Positions 1 through 8,686 of a DNA stretch of 64,000 nucleotides are shown one piece after another. Made by a program: the position numbers and the translations under genes. Each line of letters starts with the position of its first letter. Within the stretch, counting starts at the first letter, position 1. A model generated the notes under the pieces. The model was given only the letters and a program-made list of their open reading frames with translations. It had not been told where the DNA came from and ran no database searches. This DNA comes from JBHPGW01 sp042569785 (GTDB lineage: Bacteria > Planctomycetota > Phycisphaerae > Sedimentisphaerales > Anaerobacaceae): assembly GCA_042569785.1 (NCBI GenBank), contig JBHPGW010000004.1, positions 1 to 64,000 of the forward strand. Direction: 5' to 3'.

Positions 1-332
1 ATAGCCTTAAGGAGATCAGGGAAACCGCAGATGCCAATTTTGCGGTGATAGAAAGTAGCTTTAGTGCATCTGACAGTGTTCCGGCAGACTGGCCTAAGCC
101 TTATCCGCCGGGCGGCTTTCAGATGCGCGGCCCGTTCGGTTTTTATAGGAATTACAAGATACTGGAATTGAGCGGGAAAGGCACGGAATTATTTGATATC
201 GATCGTGGTGTAATTAAAAGTTATAATCACCAATATAAGATGAAGTTAAGCGCGTCGCTTATGATACCGCTGTCAGATATAAATCCGAGGATAACTATAA
301 CGCAAAAACATTCAATGCAATTGCTGAAATGA
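1..332 (+). CDS. C-terminal end of an unidentified protein (5' partial)
   Basis: The reading frame is already open at base 3 and runs without a stop to the TGA at 330-332, so this is the 3' end of a gene that begins outside the window (about 109 residues visible). The visible part is soluble in character, with a Pro/Gly-rich stretch (PKPYPPGGFQMRGPFGF) and a beta-rich end; there is no membrane segment. I recognise no domain. It lies 15 bases before the HIT gene on the same strand and may be cotranscribed with it. The fragment is too short to assign a function. Confidence 0.6.
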   Translation, partial: SLKEIRETADANFAVIESSFSASDSVPADWPKPYPPGGFQMRGPFGFYRNYKILELSGKGTELFDIDRGVIKSYNHQYKMKLSASLMIPLSDINPRITITQKHSMQLLK

Positions 333-347
333 TCGAGGTGGCGAGTT

Positions 348-857
348 TTGGAACGTGAAAATCTATGGGCTCCGTGGCGTATCAAGTATATTCAGGGTCT
401 GGGCGAAAAACACGAATGCTTTATTTGCTATGACCTGAACAATTCGGGCGATGACGATGAGAATCTGGTTTTGTGGCGCAGCGGTTGTTGTGTTGTGATA
501 CTGAATCGGTATCCGTATAATAATGGGCACTTGTTGATAGCACCGGTTCGACATATAGGCGATCTTGAGCAGGCGAGCGATGAGGAGATGCTTGAACTGA
601 CTAAGCTTGTCCGGGAATCTCAGAAGGCTCTTTCGCTGGCGATCAATCCTGATGGATTTAATGTTGGTATGAACCTTGGTCGATGCGCCGGGGCCGGGTT
701 ACCGGGACATTTGCATATTCATGTGGTTCCTCGGTGGAACGGTGATACTAACTTTATGAGTGTCTGCGGTGACACTGACGTGATAAGTCAAAGTCTGGCT
801 GAACTTCTTGAAGCATTGAAGCAGGTCAGTAGTGAACATGGTCTGCCCAAACTCTAA
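348..857 (+). CDS. HIT-family hydrolase (diadenosine polyphosphate hydrolase-like)
   Basis: A 169-residue histidine-triad protein, the usual size for single-domain HIT hydrolases that cleave dinucleoside polyphosphates or nucleotide phosphoramidates. The triad signature GHLHIHVVPRW lies near residues 119-129; the middle His is the expected nucleophile. The N-terminus (MERENLWAPWRIKYI) is typical of the Ap4A phosphorylase-like branch, and C22 and C25 (the start of ECFICYD) resemble the metal-binding Cys seen in that branch. The start is TTG at 348, chosen because a GAGGTGG ribosome site lies just upstream and the N-terminus matches the family. The substrate cannot be told from sequence. Confidence 0.88.
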   Translation: MERENLWAPWRIKYIQGLGEKHECFICYDLNNSGDDDENLVLWRSGCCVVILNRYPYNNGHLLIAPVRHIGDLEQASDEEMLELTKLVRESQKALSLAINPDGFNVGMNLGRCAGAGLPGHLHIHVVPRWNGDTNFMSVCGDTDVISQSLAELLEALKQVSSEHGLPKL

Positions 858-870
858 AAAAACAGAAAAC

Positions 871-906
871 TTTTTTACCACGAATTAACACGAATTTTCA
901 CGAATA
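871..906. repeat. Short ACCACGAAT-type tandem repeat
   Basis: Between the HIT gene and the dGTPase gene there are three imperfect units ending in CACGAAT (ACCACGAAT, TAACACGAAT, TTTCACGAAT). From general knowledge, similar ACCACGAA-type intergenic repeats occur in many environmental bacterial genomes; their role is unknown. It has no coding potential. Confidence 0.6.
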
Positions 907-923
907 AGAATAGTGCATATCAA

Positions 924-2033
924 ATGGAATTAGCGGATTTTGGAGTAGTTGAGAGGTCGAGCCGAGGACGGGCGCTCTTTGAGAAGCCTCACCGGTACCG
1001 AACCGGATTCGAGCGTGATCGTGATCGAATAATTCATTGCGAGGCGTTTCGGCGGCTTGAGGGGAAAACGCAGGTCTTCATGTACGGGATCAACGACAAC
1101 TACCGCAATCGGCTTACGCATAGTATCGAGGTCGCACAGATCGGCAGGACGGTTGCGAAGGGGCTTAATGTGAATGAGAGCTTGACGGAAGCGATATGTC
1201 TGGCTCACGACTTAGGGCATTCACCTTTTGGGCATACCGGCGAAAGTGTTTTGAATGATCTGATGGCAGAGCATGGCGGGTTCGAGCATAACCGTCAGAG
1301 TTTGCGTATTGTCGATCTGCTGGAACATCCGTATCCGGATTTTGTCGGGCTTAACCTTATGTATGAAACGAGGCTTGGTCTGGCGAAACATAGAAGTCCG
1401 TATGATGATCCTGCCGGCGGTGGTTTTAGTGAGAAAAATTGTTCGATGGAGGGGCAGATCGCTGATGTTGCGGATCGGATCGCTTATAATTGTCATGATC
1501 TTGAAGATGGGATGCGGGCTGGGGTTCTTAGCGGTGAGCAGTTAAAAGGGGTCGCGTTTTTTGATCTGGCTCAGGAAAGGGTGCACGCCTCGCGGATAGC
1601 CGGCGGGACCATGGCTATGACGAGAACAGCAAAGGCGATAATCGATATGCTTGTGAGCGATGTGATCGATACGAGCAGAAAACAAATCAGCGATGCGAGC
1701 GTAAAGAGCGTTGGTGATGTTTATGCGGCGGAGATAGTTCTGGTTGGTCTTTCGGGTGAAGTTGAAAGTAGACTTGTCGAGTTGGAGAAGTTTTTGTTGG
1801 ATAAGTTTTATCTGTCAGAGGCAGTGACTTCGAGTACTGGAAAGGCTGGCGGCTGGCTTGAAGAGCTTTTTGGCAAATACTGCGAAAGTCCCGAATTGAT
1901 GCCTTGTTATTTTTGTGAGCTTGTCGAAGAGCAGGGATTGGAGCGGAGTGTTTGTGACTATGTTGCGGGGATGACAGATAGATTTTGCTTGAAAGTGTTG
2001 GGGATAGATGGTACGACAAAAATAAAAAATTAA
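924..2033 (+). CDS. dgt: Deoxyguanosinetriphosphate triphosphohydrolase-like protein (HD domain)
   Basis: A 369-residue HD-superfamily protein of the dGTPase family, which splits dNTPs into nucleoside plus triphosphate and so tunes dNTP pools. The family motifs are in order: RDRIIHCEAFRRLEGKTQVF near residue 32, NRLTHSIEV near 62-70 (first metal His), and AHDLGHSPFGHTGE with the HD pair near residues 95-96. The length fits the shorter type-2 dGTPase-like branch rather than the 505-residue E. coli Dgt. The ATG at 924 has no strong ribosome site. Its true dNTP preference is unknown. Confidence 0.93.
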   Translation: MELADFGVVERSSRGRALFEKPHRYRTGFERDRDRIIHCEAFRRLEGKTQVFMYGINDNYRNRLTHSIEVAQIGRTVAKGLNVNESLTEAICLAHDLGHSPFGHTGESVLNDLMAEHGGFEHNRQSLRIVDLLEHPYPDFVGLNLMYETRLGLAKHRSPYDDPAGGGFSEKNCSMEGQIADVADRIAYNCHDLEDGMRAGVLSGEQLKGVAFFDLAQERVHASRIAGGTMAMTRTAKAIIDMLVSDVIDTSRKQISDASVKSVGDVYAAEIVLVGLSGEVESRLVELEKFLLDKFYLSEAVTSSTGKAGGWLEELFGKYCESPELMPCYFCELVEEQGLERSVCDYVAGMTDRFCLKVLGIDGTTKIKN

Positions 2034-2037
2034 ATTA

Positions 2038-2085
2038 CCCCCAAGCAGGCTTGGGGGCTAAACTAACCCCCTGCAGTGCAGGGGG
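2038..2085. repeat. Tandem GGGGCTAA-tailed palindromes (copy 1)
   Basis: Two near-perfect hairpins lie end to end directly after the dgt stop codon: CCCCCAAGCAGGCTTGGGGG (2038-2057) and CCCCCTGCAGTGCAGGGGG (2067-2085), each followed by GCTAA. The second is a perfect 19-base palindrome around a central G. Related units occur at 5206-5224, 8687-8774 and 37785-37803. They could act as transcript-end hairpins, but have no T-tract. Confidence 0.85.
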
Positions 2086-2108
2086 CTAACAAAATGGTGG
2101 AGATTTTC

Positions 2109-2612
2109 ATGAAGAGATTGTTTTTGTCTTGTTTTGGTTTGGGGTGGCTGCCTATCGCTCCTGGGACGTGGGGTTCGGTTCCTGTGGCTGGGATATTTGT
2201 GCTGTTAGCTTATCTGGACGCTTCGGCGGTTATGGTATCGATTGTGATGGGTGTGTGCGTGGTGGTTGGTTCTGTTGTCTGCGTTTGGTTGGCGGATGCT
2301 TCGATAGAGGCTTGCGGGAAAAAGGATCCGGGTGAGGTTGTGGTTGACGAATTCGCAGGGCAGTCGGTGACGTTTATCGCGGCAGGGTTTATTACGGGGA
2401 TGCCGTTTTTGATCGTCGCGGCGGCTGGGTTTTTATTTTTTAGGTTGTTTGATATTGTCAAGCCGTGGCCGGTGAAGAGTTTGGAAAAGCTGCCTCGAGG
2501 TTGGGGTATCTTAGCTGACGATCTGATGGCGGGAGTGTATGCCGGTGTTCTTTTGCATTGCGCCTGTTATTTGTATAAGGGATATTACCTGGCTCAGGAC
2601 ACAACAATTTAA
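2109..2612 (+). CDS. pgpA: Phosphatidylglycerophosphatase A
   Basis: A 167-residue membrane protein of the PgpA family, which dephosphorylates phosphatidylglycerol phosphate to phosphatidylglycerol in the inner membrane. The signature FGLGWLPIAPGTWGS (residues 8-22) is the typical PgpA N-terminus; DPGEVVVDEFAGQ (near 74-86) holds the acidic catalytic region; RLFDIVKPWP follows near residue 114. Three to four hydrophobic segments are visible. The start is placed at ATG 2109, behind the GGTGGAG ribosome site at 2096-2102; an upstream in-frame GTG lies inside the repeat and is rejected. It sits 9 bases before the next gene. cdsA for the same pathway lies 6 kb downstream. Confidence 0.92.
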   Translation: MKRLFLSCFGLGWLPIAPGTWGSVPVAGIFVLLAYLDASAVMVSIVMGVCVVVGSVVCVWLADASIEACGKKDPGEVVVDEFAGQSVTFIAAGFITGMPFLIVAAAGFLFFRLFDIVKPWPVKSLEKLPRGWGILADDLMAGVYAGVLLHCACYLYKGYYLAQDTTI

Positions 2613-2621
2613 AGGATCGCT

Positions 2622-5120
2622 GTGGAATATTCGGTTGAGATAATTCGGAAGTTGGAGGCGAGGTTTGAGTCTGCTCGGCTGTATCGTCCGATGCGGTTTG
2701 AGCATTATGAGGTTGGCAGTGATTTGGTCTATAATGCAGAGTCGGTGGTGGGCGGCGGTACGGGTAAGGTTCGGGTAGTGGTGGAGAAATTTGTCGGTGG
2801 TGGATTCGCTGGGCAGGTTTATCGAGTGAGGGTCGTTGGGATCGAAGGCGGGCCTATAGATGGGCTTAGGGTCGATGGTATTTACGCGATCAAGATATTG
2901 ATCCCGCCATCGCGGTTTTCGCTTTTGTTTCGCAATCTGGTTTACTGGGTGGGTTTTCAGGGGCCTTTCCAGCTTCAGGTTAATCCTGTTGCGGCAAAAT
3001 CGGGTGCGCTTTGGCAGAAGTTTATTCGGCGTGCGGCTAAGATACGGTTCGGTGAAGAGGAAGCGGTGGTAGATATTTACGCGACATTTGTCGATGAGAC
3101 GCTCGGCGCGTGCGGGGAGTTTAGTGAGTGGATCGATGGGCGAACGTGGCGGCTGGAAGTCGATGAGAATACCGATACGCTCAAGCGCTGGAAAAAAGGT
3201 AAAACAGTTGACGCGGAAAGGCTCGGTTCGCCGGAATACCGGACTAAGCGTGAGTTTATGGCTGAGTTCGTTCGGCTGCTGCACGATATGGGCGGGCATG
3301 AATTTGCGAGGCAGTATGAATGGTCGACTTGTAAGAGTCAGCCTAACTGTTTGAAGAGGAAGGATACGGAGGGTGACCCGTCAGGTGGTTTGACGGCGGT
3401 TGATTTTCGGGCGGGGTTGGCGCTTTTGCCGTTTTTGCCTATGAGTCCGGGTGACTTTAAGCTTATCGGTAAGGGGATCTGCCGGGGGTCACTGGTTCAG
3501 TTCGATCGGGGGGATATAGGCCAGCTGGAAGAATTTGTCAATTCGCATGATGATGAGTTCGGCGATATGTATCCGATGCTGGAAGAGTTGAAAAGGTGTG
3601 AAGAAATTTATCGCAATTCGGTTCCTGATGTTACGCATAACCATGTTCGGCTGCTTTACAGCGGTAAATTGTGGTCGACTATGCTCGATAGTGCGGTGAG
3701 AGGGTGGAAGGTTCGCAATATTGTCGGGGACAAGGCTGGTGAGAAGATCGGGAGTTATCGATTTTTGACGCTTTTGTTCTGGTTGATCGGTTTGGTGCCT
3801 TTACTTGGTGGTTTCTGCCGAAAGTTATGGGCTCGGGGTGATTGGCGAAAGCATTATTTTTCTATGGTGAGAAGTTATGATTATCTTAAGCGATCGATCA
3901 GGGGGAAAGTTGCTGAGAAGGTAATCTCGTGGTACAGGAGCGGTCGAGTTGGTGCTGAGCAGGCGATCAAGTTGGCGGAGAAGCCCTGGAAGTTTTTCAG
4001 TCAGGTGCCTTTATCAATTATGCCGGCTGGTTTGCATCGTTTTGCGGCTGATACTGAATTTCGTAATGCCAAGTTAGCGTATATTTTTGTTCGGCCTGTG
4101 AAGTTGTATTTTAATTCTCATCTTCGTGAGCAGTGGCTGCGGGATATGGTGACAGAAGGCAGGAAAAAACATATCCTTAGCGATGAAGATGCTGAGACAA
4201 TCCTTTCGCAGTCTGGTGAGCGTTATATTCAGCGGTATCTTGTTAGTCTTGTGGTTCATTTTATGACGGTTCCGGTGACTCAGATAGTTTCTATACTGCA
4301 TACGTGGATATGGAACGTGAACCATCCGGAAGCTACCGGGGCTGAACGTACGGCAATTTCGCTGGCGATATTGGGGATATATCAGATCATTCCGATCTCG
4401 CCGGGTTCATTTTGCAGAGGGCTTTATACAACGTGTCTGTCGATATACGATCGCAACTTCAAGGATTATAATATTGCGCTGTTTTTGAGCTATTTCAAAT
4501 ACATAGGCTATCTGGCGTTTCCGATCCAGATGAGCTATCATTATCCCGCGATGTCGCGGTTTATGGCGGCGCACTGGGCGACTGAGGCGGTGCATATTGT
4601 TCCGGTATTCGGTGAGCGGGGGGCTCTTTTGGAGCATGGTGTGTTTAGTTTGTTTTATAATCTTGCGTTGACTATCCGGCGGCGGATGCGTAAACGAGCT
4701 GAGTTTCGCGCTACGCTTGAGGAACGATATTGGCATGTTGGTTTCTATGCGGCGGCTGGTATATTTGTGTTTATGTTGGCGGATATGTTTTGCCTTGCTC
4801 GATATTCTCAGCTTTACGGTTTGAGAGATATTTGGCTTGTCGCGGCGGTAGTTCCTATAGTCTGCGGGGTTAGGGTCACCTGCGGAGCGGGCGGGGCGGT
4901 GTTCTGGAAGAGGTTCGTTTCAGCGACTGTGTGCGGGGTTATCATCGGTCTGGGGTATACGCTATTTTCGGCGATAATGGTCGCAAGCGGTCGAACGGCG
5001 GATTATAGTATCATGGTAGAGGGTGTGTGGCGGATGTTTGTTTTTGCGGTCTTAGCGACTATTGGGGCGATTGTAACTGAATTGAAGCTTGGGGAGTCTA
5101 AATTAAAATTGGGCGATTAA
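2622..5120 (+). CDS. Large kinase-like membrane protein (ABC1/UbiB-like N-terminus)
   Basis: 832 residues, GTG start. The first ~330 residues look like an atypical protein-kinase fold: a glycine-rich loop ending in GQVYRVR (GGGFAGQVYRV near residues 60-70), a GIYAIKIL strand with a candidate ATP-binding Lys near residue 91, and LTAVDFRAGLALLP near residues 260-275 where DFG/DFR would hold metal. The GQVY after the loop recalls ABC1/UbiB kinases. The rest carries about seven or eight hydrophobic segments (near residues 387-400, 535-560, 570-590, 620-640, 705-725, 735-750, 765-785, 805-820). I do not know this architecture by name. Whether it is an active kinase, a pseudokinase or a lipid-acting enzyme is open. 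Confidence 0.7.
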   Translation: MEYSVEIIRKLEARFESARLYRPMRFEHYEVGSDLVYNAESVVGGGTGKVRVVVEKFVGGGFAGQVYRVRVVGIEGGPIDGLRVDGIYAIKILIPPSRFSLLFRNLVYWVGFQGPFQLQVNPVAAKSGALWQKFIRRAAKIRFGEEEAVVDIYATFVDETLGACGEFSEWIDGRTWRLEVDENTDTLKRWKKGKTVDAERLGSPEYRTKREFMAEFVRLLHDMGGHEFARQYEWSTCKSQPNCLKRKDTEGDPSGGLTAVDFRAGLALLPFLPMSPGDFKLIGKGICRGSLVQFDRGDIGQLEEFVNSHDDEFGDMYPMLEELKRCEEIYRNSVPDVTHNHVRLLYSGKLWSTMLDSAVRGWKVRNIVGDKAGEKIGSYRFLTLLFWLIGLVPLLGGFCRKLWARGDWRKHYFSMVRSYDYLKRSIRGKVAEKVISWYRSGRVGAEQAIKLAEKPWKFFSQVPLSIMPAGLHRFAADTEFRNAKLAYIFVRPVKLYFNSHLREQWLRDMVTEGRKKHILSDEDAETILSQSGERYIQRYLVSLVVHFMTVPVTQIVSILHTWIWNVNHPEATGAERTAISLAILGIYQIIPISPGSFCRGLYTTCLSIYDRNFKDYNIALFLSYFKYIGYLAFPIQMSYHYPAMSRFMAAHWATEAVHIVPVFGERGALLEHGVFSLFYNLALTIRRRMRKRAEFRATLEERYWHVGFYAAAGIFVFMLADMFCLARYSQLYGLRDIWLVAAVVPIVCGVRVTCGAGGAVFWKRFVSATVCGVIIGLGYTLFSAIMVASGRTADYSIMVEGVWRMFVFAVLATIGAIVTELKLGESKLKLGD

Positions 5121-5130
5121 TTTTCGTTTT

Positions 5131-5195
5131 TATCCCGTCGCTTGCGCTCAGGGCTTGTTTTGGGGGTGTTGGGCAAATGTTGGACGGTGTTTTTT
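5131..5195 (+). repeat. 65-bp dispersed intergenic repeat, copy 1
   Basis: This stretch runs from ATCCCGTCGCTTGCGCTCAG through GGGCAAATGTTGGACGGTGT. It matches, in inverse orientation and at roughly 80% by eye, 19295-19357; a shortened copy of the left part is at 22731-22757. All copies are intergenic. It has no coding potential. Confidence 0.75.
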
Positions 5196-5205
5196 GCCGT
5201 AAAAA

Positions 5206-5267
5206 CCCCCTGCAGTGCAGGGGGCTAAAAATTTGAATTATCCGGCAAATTTACATTGGGGGCTTGT
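5206..5267. repeat. GGGGCTAA-tailed palindrome (copy 2) with decayed neighbour
   Basis: CCCCCTGCAGTGCAGGGGG at 5206-5224 is identical to the hairpin at 2067-2085 and is followed by GCTAAAA. The next ~40 bases resemble the third hairpin of the array at 8753-8774, but the left arm has decayed (CCGGCAAA in place of CCCCCAAT), while the right arm ATTGGGGG is intact. Confidence 0.75.
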
Positions 5268-5344
5268 AAAGTTAATCGTTTTATGCGAGAATCTTTTGTT
5301 TTGCCGAAAGCGGTTTGAATCGAGTTTTGGAGAGTGAATTAAAA

Positions 5345-6103
5345 ATGACACATGGTTACGGGTCACTTTGTGACGATTTTTATGTAGATATGTATGTGAA
5401 TACCGAGCTGGACCTTCCGGCCAGCAGGGATACGATACTTAGTTTTTTTGAGCGTGTTCAAAAGCAGTATCCGTCGATGGGTAACTTTTATCGCGGGGAT
5501 AATAACGAGTATTGCCTGGAAGAAGATCGCAGCAGTGGTCAGTATCGCTGGGTCTCTCTGGAAGTTGACCGGATATATTCGGGGATGGTAAACCCAAGAG
5601 TACTGGAAGATGCATACGAACAGGATCGGCTGATACTGGAGATCATGCCTTATATGCTCAGCGTGAATCATCTTGATATCGATTCGCTCGACGTTAGTTT
5701 TACGATGGATTTCGAGTATTCGGGCAGTCATGACGAGGTTATAGCTGAGGCCTTGTTCGCATCGACGGCGTTTGGCTGTTTTGGCGATGTATCCGGTGCC
5801 AAGGCGATCGGATTTTCGCCGGCGGTGATAATATCACTGTCCGATGACAACCGCAGACAGGCGCGGATAAGTGTCGAATCGAAGACGAGCGTTTATGAGC
5901 CTGACAAGCGTAAGAAAAGAAACGATGAGTCGATAAGTTTATCTTTTACGATCCGTCAATATCCGGGGACCAGCGGTGTCTTTGATGCGCGTAAGTCGTT
6001 CGATCAGCAGTGCCAGCTTCTCGAAGAACTTATGGCAGAAAAGATAGTACCGAATTTCGTTGGGCCTTTAACGGATGTGATAGCGCAAAAAAAGTTATCT
6101 TAA
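5345..6103 (+). CDS. Conserved-looking hypothetical protein
   Basis: 252 residues from ATG 5345, chosen over an in-frame TTG at 5315 because GGAGAG at 5329-5334 precedes it at a usable distance. The protein is acidic and soluble, with no signal peptide or membrane segment. Pieces such as DFYVDMYVNTELDLPASRD and a beta-rich middle suggest a compact alpha/beta fold, but I recognise no family. It is followed 20 bases later by a small membrane protein, suggesting a two-gene unit ahead of purA. Confidence 0.7.
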   Translation: MTHGYGSLCDDFYVDMYVNTELDLPASRDTILSFFERVQKQYPSMGNFYRGDNNEYCLEEDRSSGQYRWVSLEVDRIYSGMVNPRVLEDAYEQDRLILEIMPYMLSVNHLDIDSLDVSFTMDFEYSGSHDEVIAEALFASTAFGCFGDVSGAKAIGFSPAVIISLSDDNRRQARISVESKTSVYEPDKRKKRNDESISLSFTIRQYPGTSGVFDARKSFDQQCQLLEELMAEKIVPNFVGPLTDVIAQKKLS

Positions 6104-6123
6104 TCTTTAGGGAGGATATTAAT

Positions 6124-6585
6124 ATGGCGATCGAAGCACCTGTAAGTAAATTCAGAAAGAACAATCTTAAGATATATATGGTTTTTGCCCTGGGTCTTTT
6201 GGCTTGGTGTGTTTATGACGGGTATTTTAATGAGAAGTGGATAGAAGAGCACAGAAACGAAGACGGCAGCCCGAAAACCTATCTGACGGTAAACAGAAGA
6301 GCTCCTTATTTGTTCGTGCCGCTTATCGGGTATTTTGTGATAAGTTTTTTTGTTATCAAGAACAAAAAAATTGTCGCAGATGAAAACGAGCTTGTTATAA
6401 GTAACAATTTTAAGATTTCGTATGATTCAATACAGGCGATTGACAAGACGCTGTTCGAGAAGAAGGGGAAGTTCAGTATTATTTACAATGATCAAGATGG
6501 CAGAGAAGTTAGCTATAAGTTGAGCGACAGGAGATATGATAATTTATCGGCGGTTCTCGAACATATAACGGCGAAGATATCATAA
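6124..6585 (+). CDS. Small membrane protein with PH-like tail
   Basis: 153 residues from ATG 6124, with a good GGAGG ribosome site at 6110-6114. There are two hydrophobic segments (near residues 18-33, YMVFALGLLAWCVYDG, and 62-77, LFVPLIGYFVISFFVI), then a basic loop and a beta-rich C-terminus (VISNNFKISYDSIQAID) reminiscent of bacterial PH-like domains of small membrane proteins. The assignment to that fold is tentative. It lies 23 bases ahead of purA and is probably cotranscribed. No function is known to me. Confidence 0.65.
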   Translation: MAIEAPVSKFRKNNLKIYMVFALGLLAWCVYDGYFNEKWIEEHRNEDGSPKTYLTVNRRAPYLFVPLIGYFVISFFVIKNKKIVADENELVISNNFKISYDSIQAIDKTLFEKKGKFSIIYNDQDGREVSYKLSDRRYDNLSAVLEHITAKIS

Positions 6586-6608
6586 AAGAGCAAAAGGAAC
6601 TGAGCAAA

Positions 6609-7883
6609 ATGAATAGATGTGTTACCGGATTACAGTGGGGCGATGAAGGCAAAGGTAAAGTTGTGGATGTCTTCGCTGAGAACAGTGACATCGTGGTCAG
6701 GTACAGCGGCGGTGCCAATGCTGGGCATACGGTCGTTATAGGTGATACGAAATTCGCATTGCATCTTTTGCCGAGCGGTTCGGTTCGGACGGATACCATT
6801 TGCGTGATCGGTAACGGTGTAGTGCTTGATCCTGGTGGTGTGATAGAAGAGATAGATAACCTTGCACAGCAGGGTATCCGGATGGGTGGACGATTGTTTA
6901 TAAGTGAAAACGCGCACGTTGTGCTGGACTATCATAAGGCCGAAGACCAGTTGCGTGAAGAGTCACTTGGTAAAGCTAAGATCGGTACGACGATCCGTGG
7001 TATCGGGCCTTGTTATGCGGATAAGATCGGCAGGAGCTATGCGGTTCGTATGGCTGACCTGCTGGATATTGAAAGCCTTAGAGGAAAGCTGGGATTTATC
7101 GCGGCGTATAAGAATAAGGTTTTTTCGGCGCTTTACAATGCGGAGCCAATCGATGCCGATCAACTATTTGAAAAGTGTAAGGTCTATGCGGATAAGCTTA
7201 ATGGTTTTACGGCAGATACAACCGAGTATCTGCATCGATCGATAGGTCAGGGTAAATCGATATTATTTGAGGGTGCTCAGGGCGCGTTGCTGGATCTGGA
7301 TCACGGGACATTTCCATTTGTGACCAGCTCTAATGCCAGTTCGCTGGGTATGCCGGCCGGGTGTGGAGTACCGGCAAAAATGGTGGATAAATTTATCGGT
7401 GTTGTCAAGGCGTATATGACGAGGGTCGGAGCTGGGCCATTTCCAGCTGAGCAGGATAACGAGATCGGTCAATATATCCGTGACAGGGGCAACGAATACG
7501 GTACTACGACTGGCAGGCCACGGCGGTGTGGATGGTTCGATGCTGTCGCGGTTGCGTATACGGCTGCTATCGGGTCGATCGATGAGATCGCTATGATGCA
7601 TCTTGATACGATGGCTGGACTCGAAGAGATAAAGATTTGCGAGGCGTACGAGATTGACGGTAAAGTGGTGGAGTTTTTCCCCGCGAACGCTGGGAAGCTG
7701 GCCAGGGCTAAATGTGTTTATAAAACGGTGCCTGGCTGGAAAGAAGAAATAACCGACGTGAAAGATTTTCGCGATCTGCCGGCGAACGCTCAGAGCTATG
7801 TTATGGTGATCGAAGAGCTGGTCAAAAAGCCTGTGACGGTTGTCGGTGTCGGTCCGAAGCGCAGTCAGACTATTTTCAGGTAG
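6609..7883 (+). CDS. purA: Adenylosuccinate synthetase
   Basis: A 424-residue enzyme joining IMP and aspartate with GTP to make adenylosuccinate, the first committed step to AMP. The N-terminal GTP loop WGDEGKGK lies at residues 10-17, with catalytic Asp12; GGANAGHTV (near residues 35-43) carries the catalytic His; GAGPFP, GTTTGRPRRCGW and the C-terminal GVGPKRSQTI complete the family pattern. The length is normal. It is followed 26 bases later by uppS on the same strand. Confidence 0.98.
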   Translation: MNRCVTGLQWGDEGKGKVVDVFAENSDIVVRYSGGANAGHTVVIGDTKFALHLLPSGSVRTDTICVIGNGVVLDPGGVIEEIDNLAQQGIRMGGRLFISENAHVVLDYHKAEDQLREESLGKAKIGTTIRGIGPCYADKIGRSYAVRMADLLDIESLRGKLGFIAAYKNKVFSALYNAEPIDADQLFEKCKVYADKLNGFTADTTEYLHRSIGQGKSILFEGAQGALLDLDHGTFPFVTSSNASSLGMPAGCGVPAKMVDKFIGVVKAYMTRVGAGPFPAEQDNEIGQYIRDRGNEYGTTTGRPRRCGWFDAVAVAYTAAIGSIDEIAMMHLDTMAGLEEIKICEAYEIDGKVVEFFPANAGKLARAKCVYKTVPGWKEEITDVKDFRDLPANAQSYVMVIEELVKKPVTVVGVGPKRSQTIFR

Positions 7884-7909
7884 TAAAATCCTTTTGGGGA
7901 AGGTTTAAA

Positions 7910-8677
7910 TTGCAGCAAAGCTTTGAAGAAAAACGCGCTAAGACGGCTGAGCGATTGGGTATCTCGGCGGAACATATGCCGTGTCATATCGCTATAATTA
8001 TGGATGGTAACGGTCGGTGGGCTCAAAAACGAATGATGCCTCGGATAATGGGGCATCGTCAGGGCGGTAAGGTTGTCGAAAGAACAGCGCTTGCCGGGGT
8101 TGATCTTGGTATCGAATCTTTGACGCTGTACGCATTTAGTACGGAGAACTGGAAGAGGCCCAAGGCTGAGATCGAAGGGCTGATGAAACTTTATACGCAG
8201 TATCTGGTGGGTATCCGTGCGATGATGATGAAAAATAATGTCCGTCTGCTGCATCTTGGGCAATTGGATAATCTGCCGGAGGCACTACTCAAAGAATTGA
8301 ATCAGAGTATGGAAATGACTGCCGGCAACGACGGTATGATATTGGGGCTTGCGTTAAACTACAGCGGACGAAATGAGTTGATCGACGCGGCGAAGAAGAT
8401 CGCTGCACAGTATAAGGACGGGCAGCTCGAACTTGAAGATATTGACGAAGAGTGTATCCGCGGGAATCTCTATGCTCCGAGTATTGGCGAGCCTGATCTG
8501 TTGATACGTACCGCTAATGAAATGAGGGTGAGCAATTTTCTGCTTTGGCAGATATCCTATAGTGAGTTTTATGTTACAGAGACTTTGTGGCCAGACTTTA
8601 AAAAGACCGATCTGGAAGAAGCGATCGTGGCATACGCGCAGCGAATCAGGCGATTCGGTGACGTCGTAACGAAGTAA
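7910..8677 (+). CDS. uppS: Undecaprenyl diphosphate synthase (cis-prenyltransferase)
   Basis: A 255-residue cis-prenyltransferase that extends farnesyl diphosphate to the C55 carrier for peptidoglycan and glycan export. The catalytic IIMDGNGRWAQKR motif starts at residue 29, with Asp32 as the Mg/catalytic residue; GHRQGG, TLYAFSTENWKRP, and the C-terminal DLLIRTANEMRVSNFLLWQ all match. The last has the family pattern RT..E.R.SNFLLWQ. The start is TTG 7910 behind GGGGAAGG. Next on the same strand, after a 150-base repeat array, is cdsA, as in the widespread uppS-cdsA pair. Confidence 0.97.
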   Translation: MQQSFEEKRAKTAERLGISAEHMPCHIAIIMDGNGRWAQKRMMPRIMGHRQGGKVVERTALAGVDLGIESLTLYAFSTENWKRPKAEIEGLMKLYTQYLVGIRAMMMKNNVRLLHLGQLDNLPEALLKELNQSMEMTAGNDGMILGLALNYSGRNELIDAAKKIAAQYKDGQLELEDIDEECIRGNLYAPSIGEPDLLIRTANEMRVSNFLLWQISYSEFYVTETLWPDFKKTDLEEAIVAYAQRIRRFGDVVTK

Positions 8678-8686
8678 ATTTAATTA

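Noticed and set aside
2076..2108. An upstream GTG start for pgpA
   Set aside because: It lies inside the palindromic repeat with no ribosome site; ATG 2109 has GGTGGAG at a usable distance and gives the usual PgpA N-terminus.
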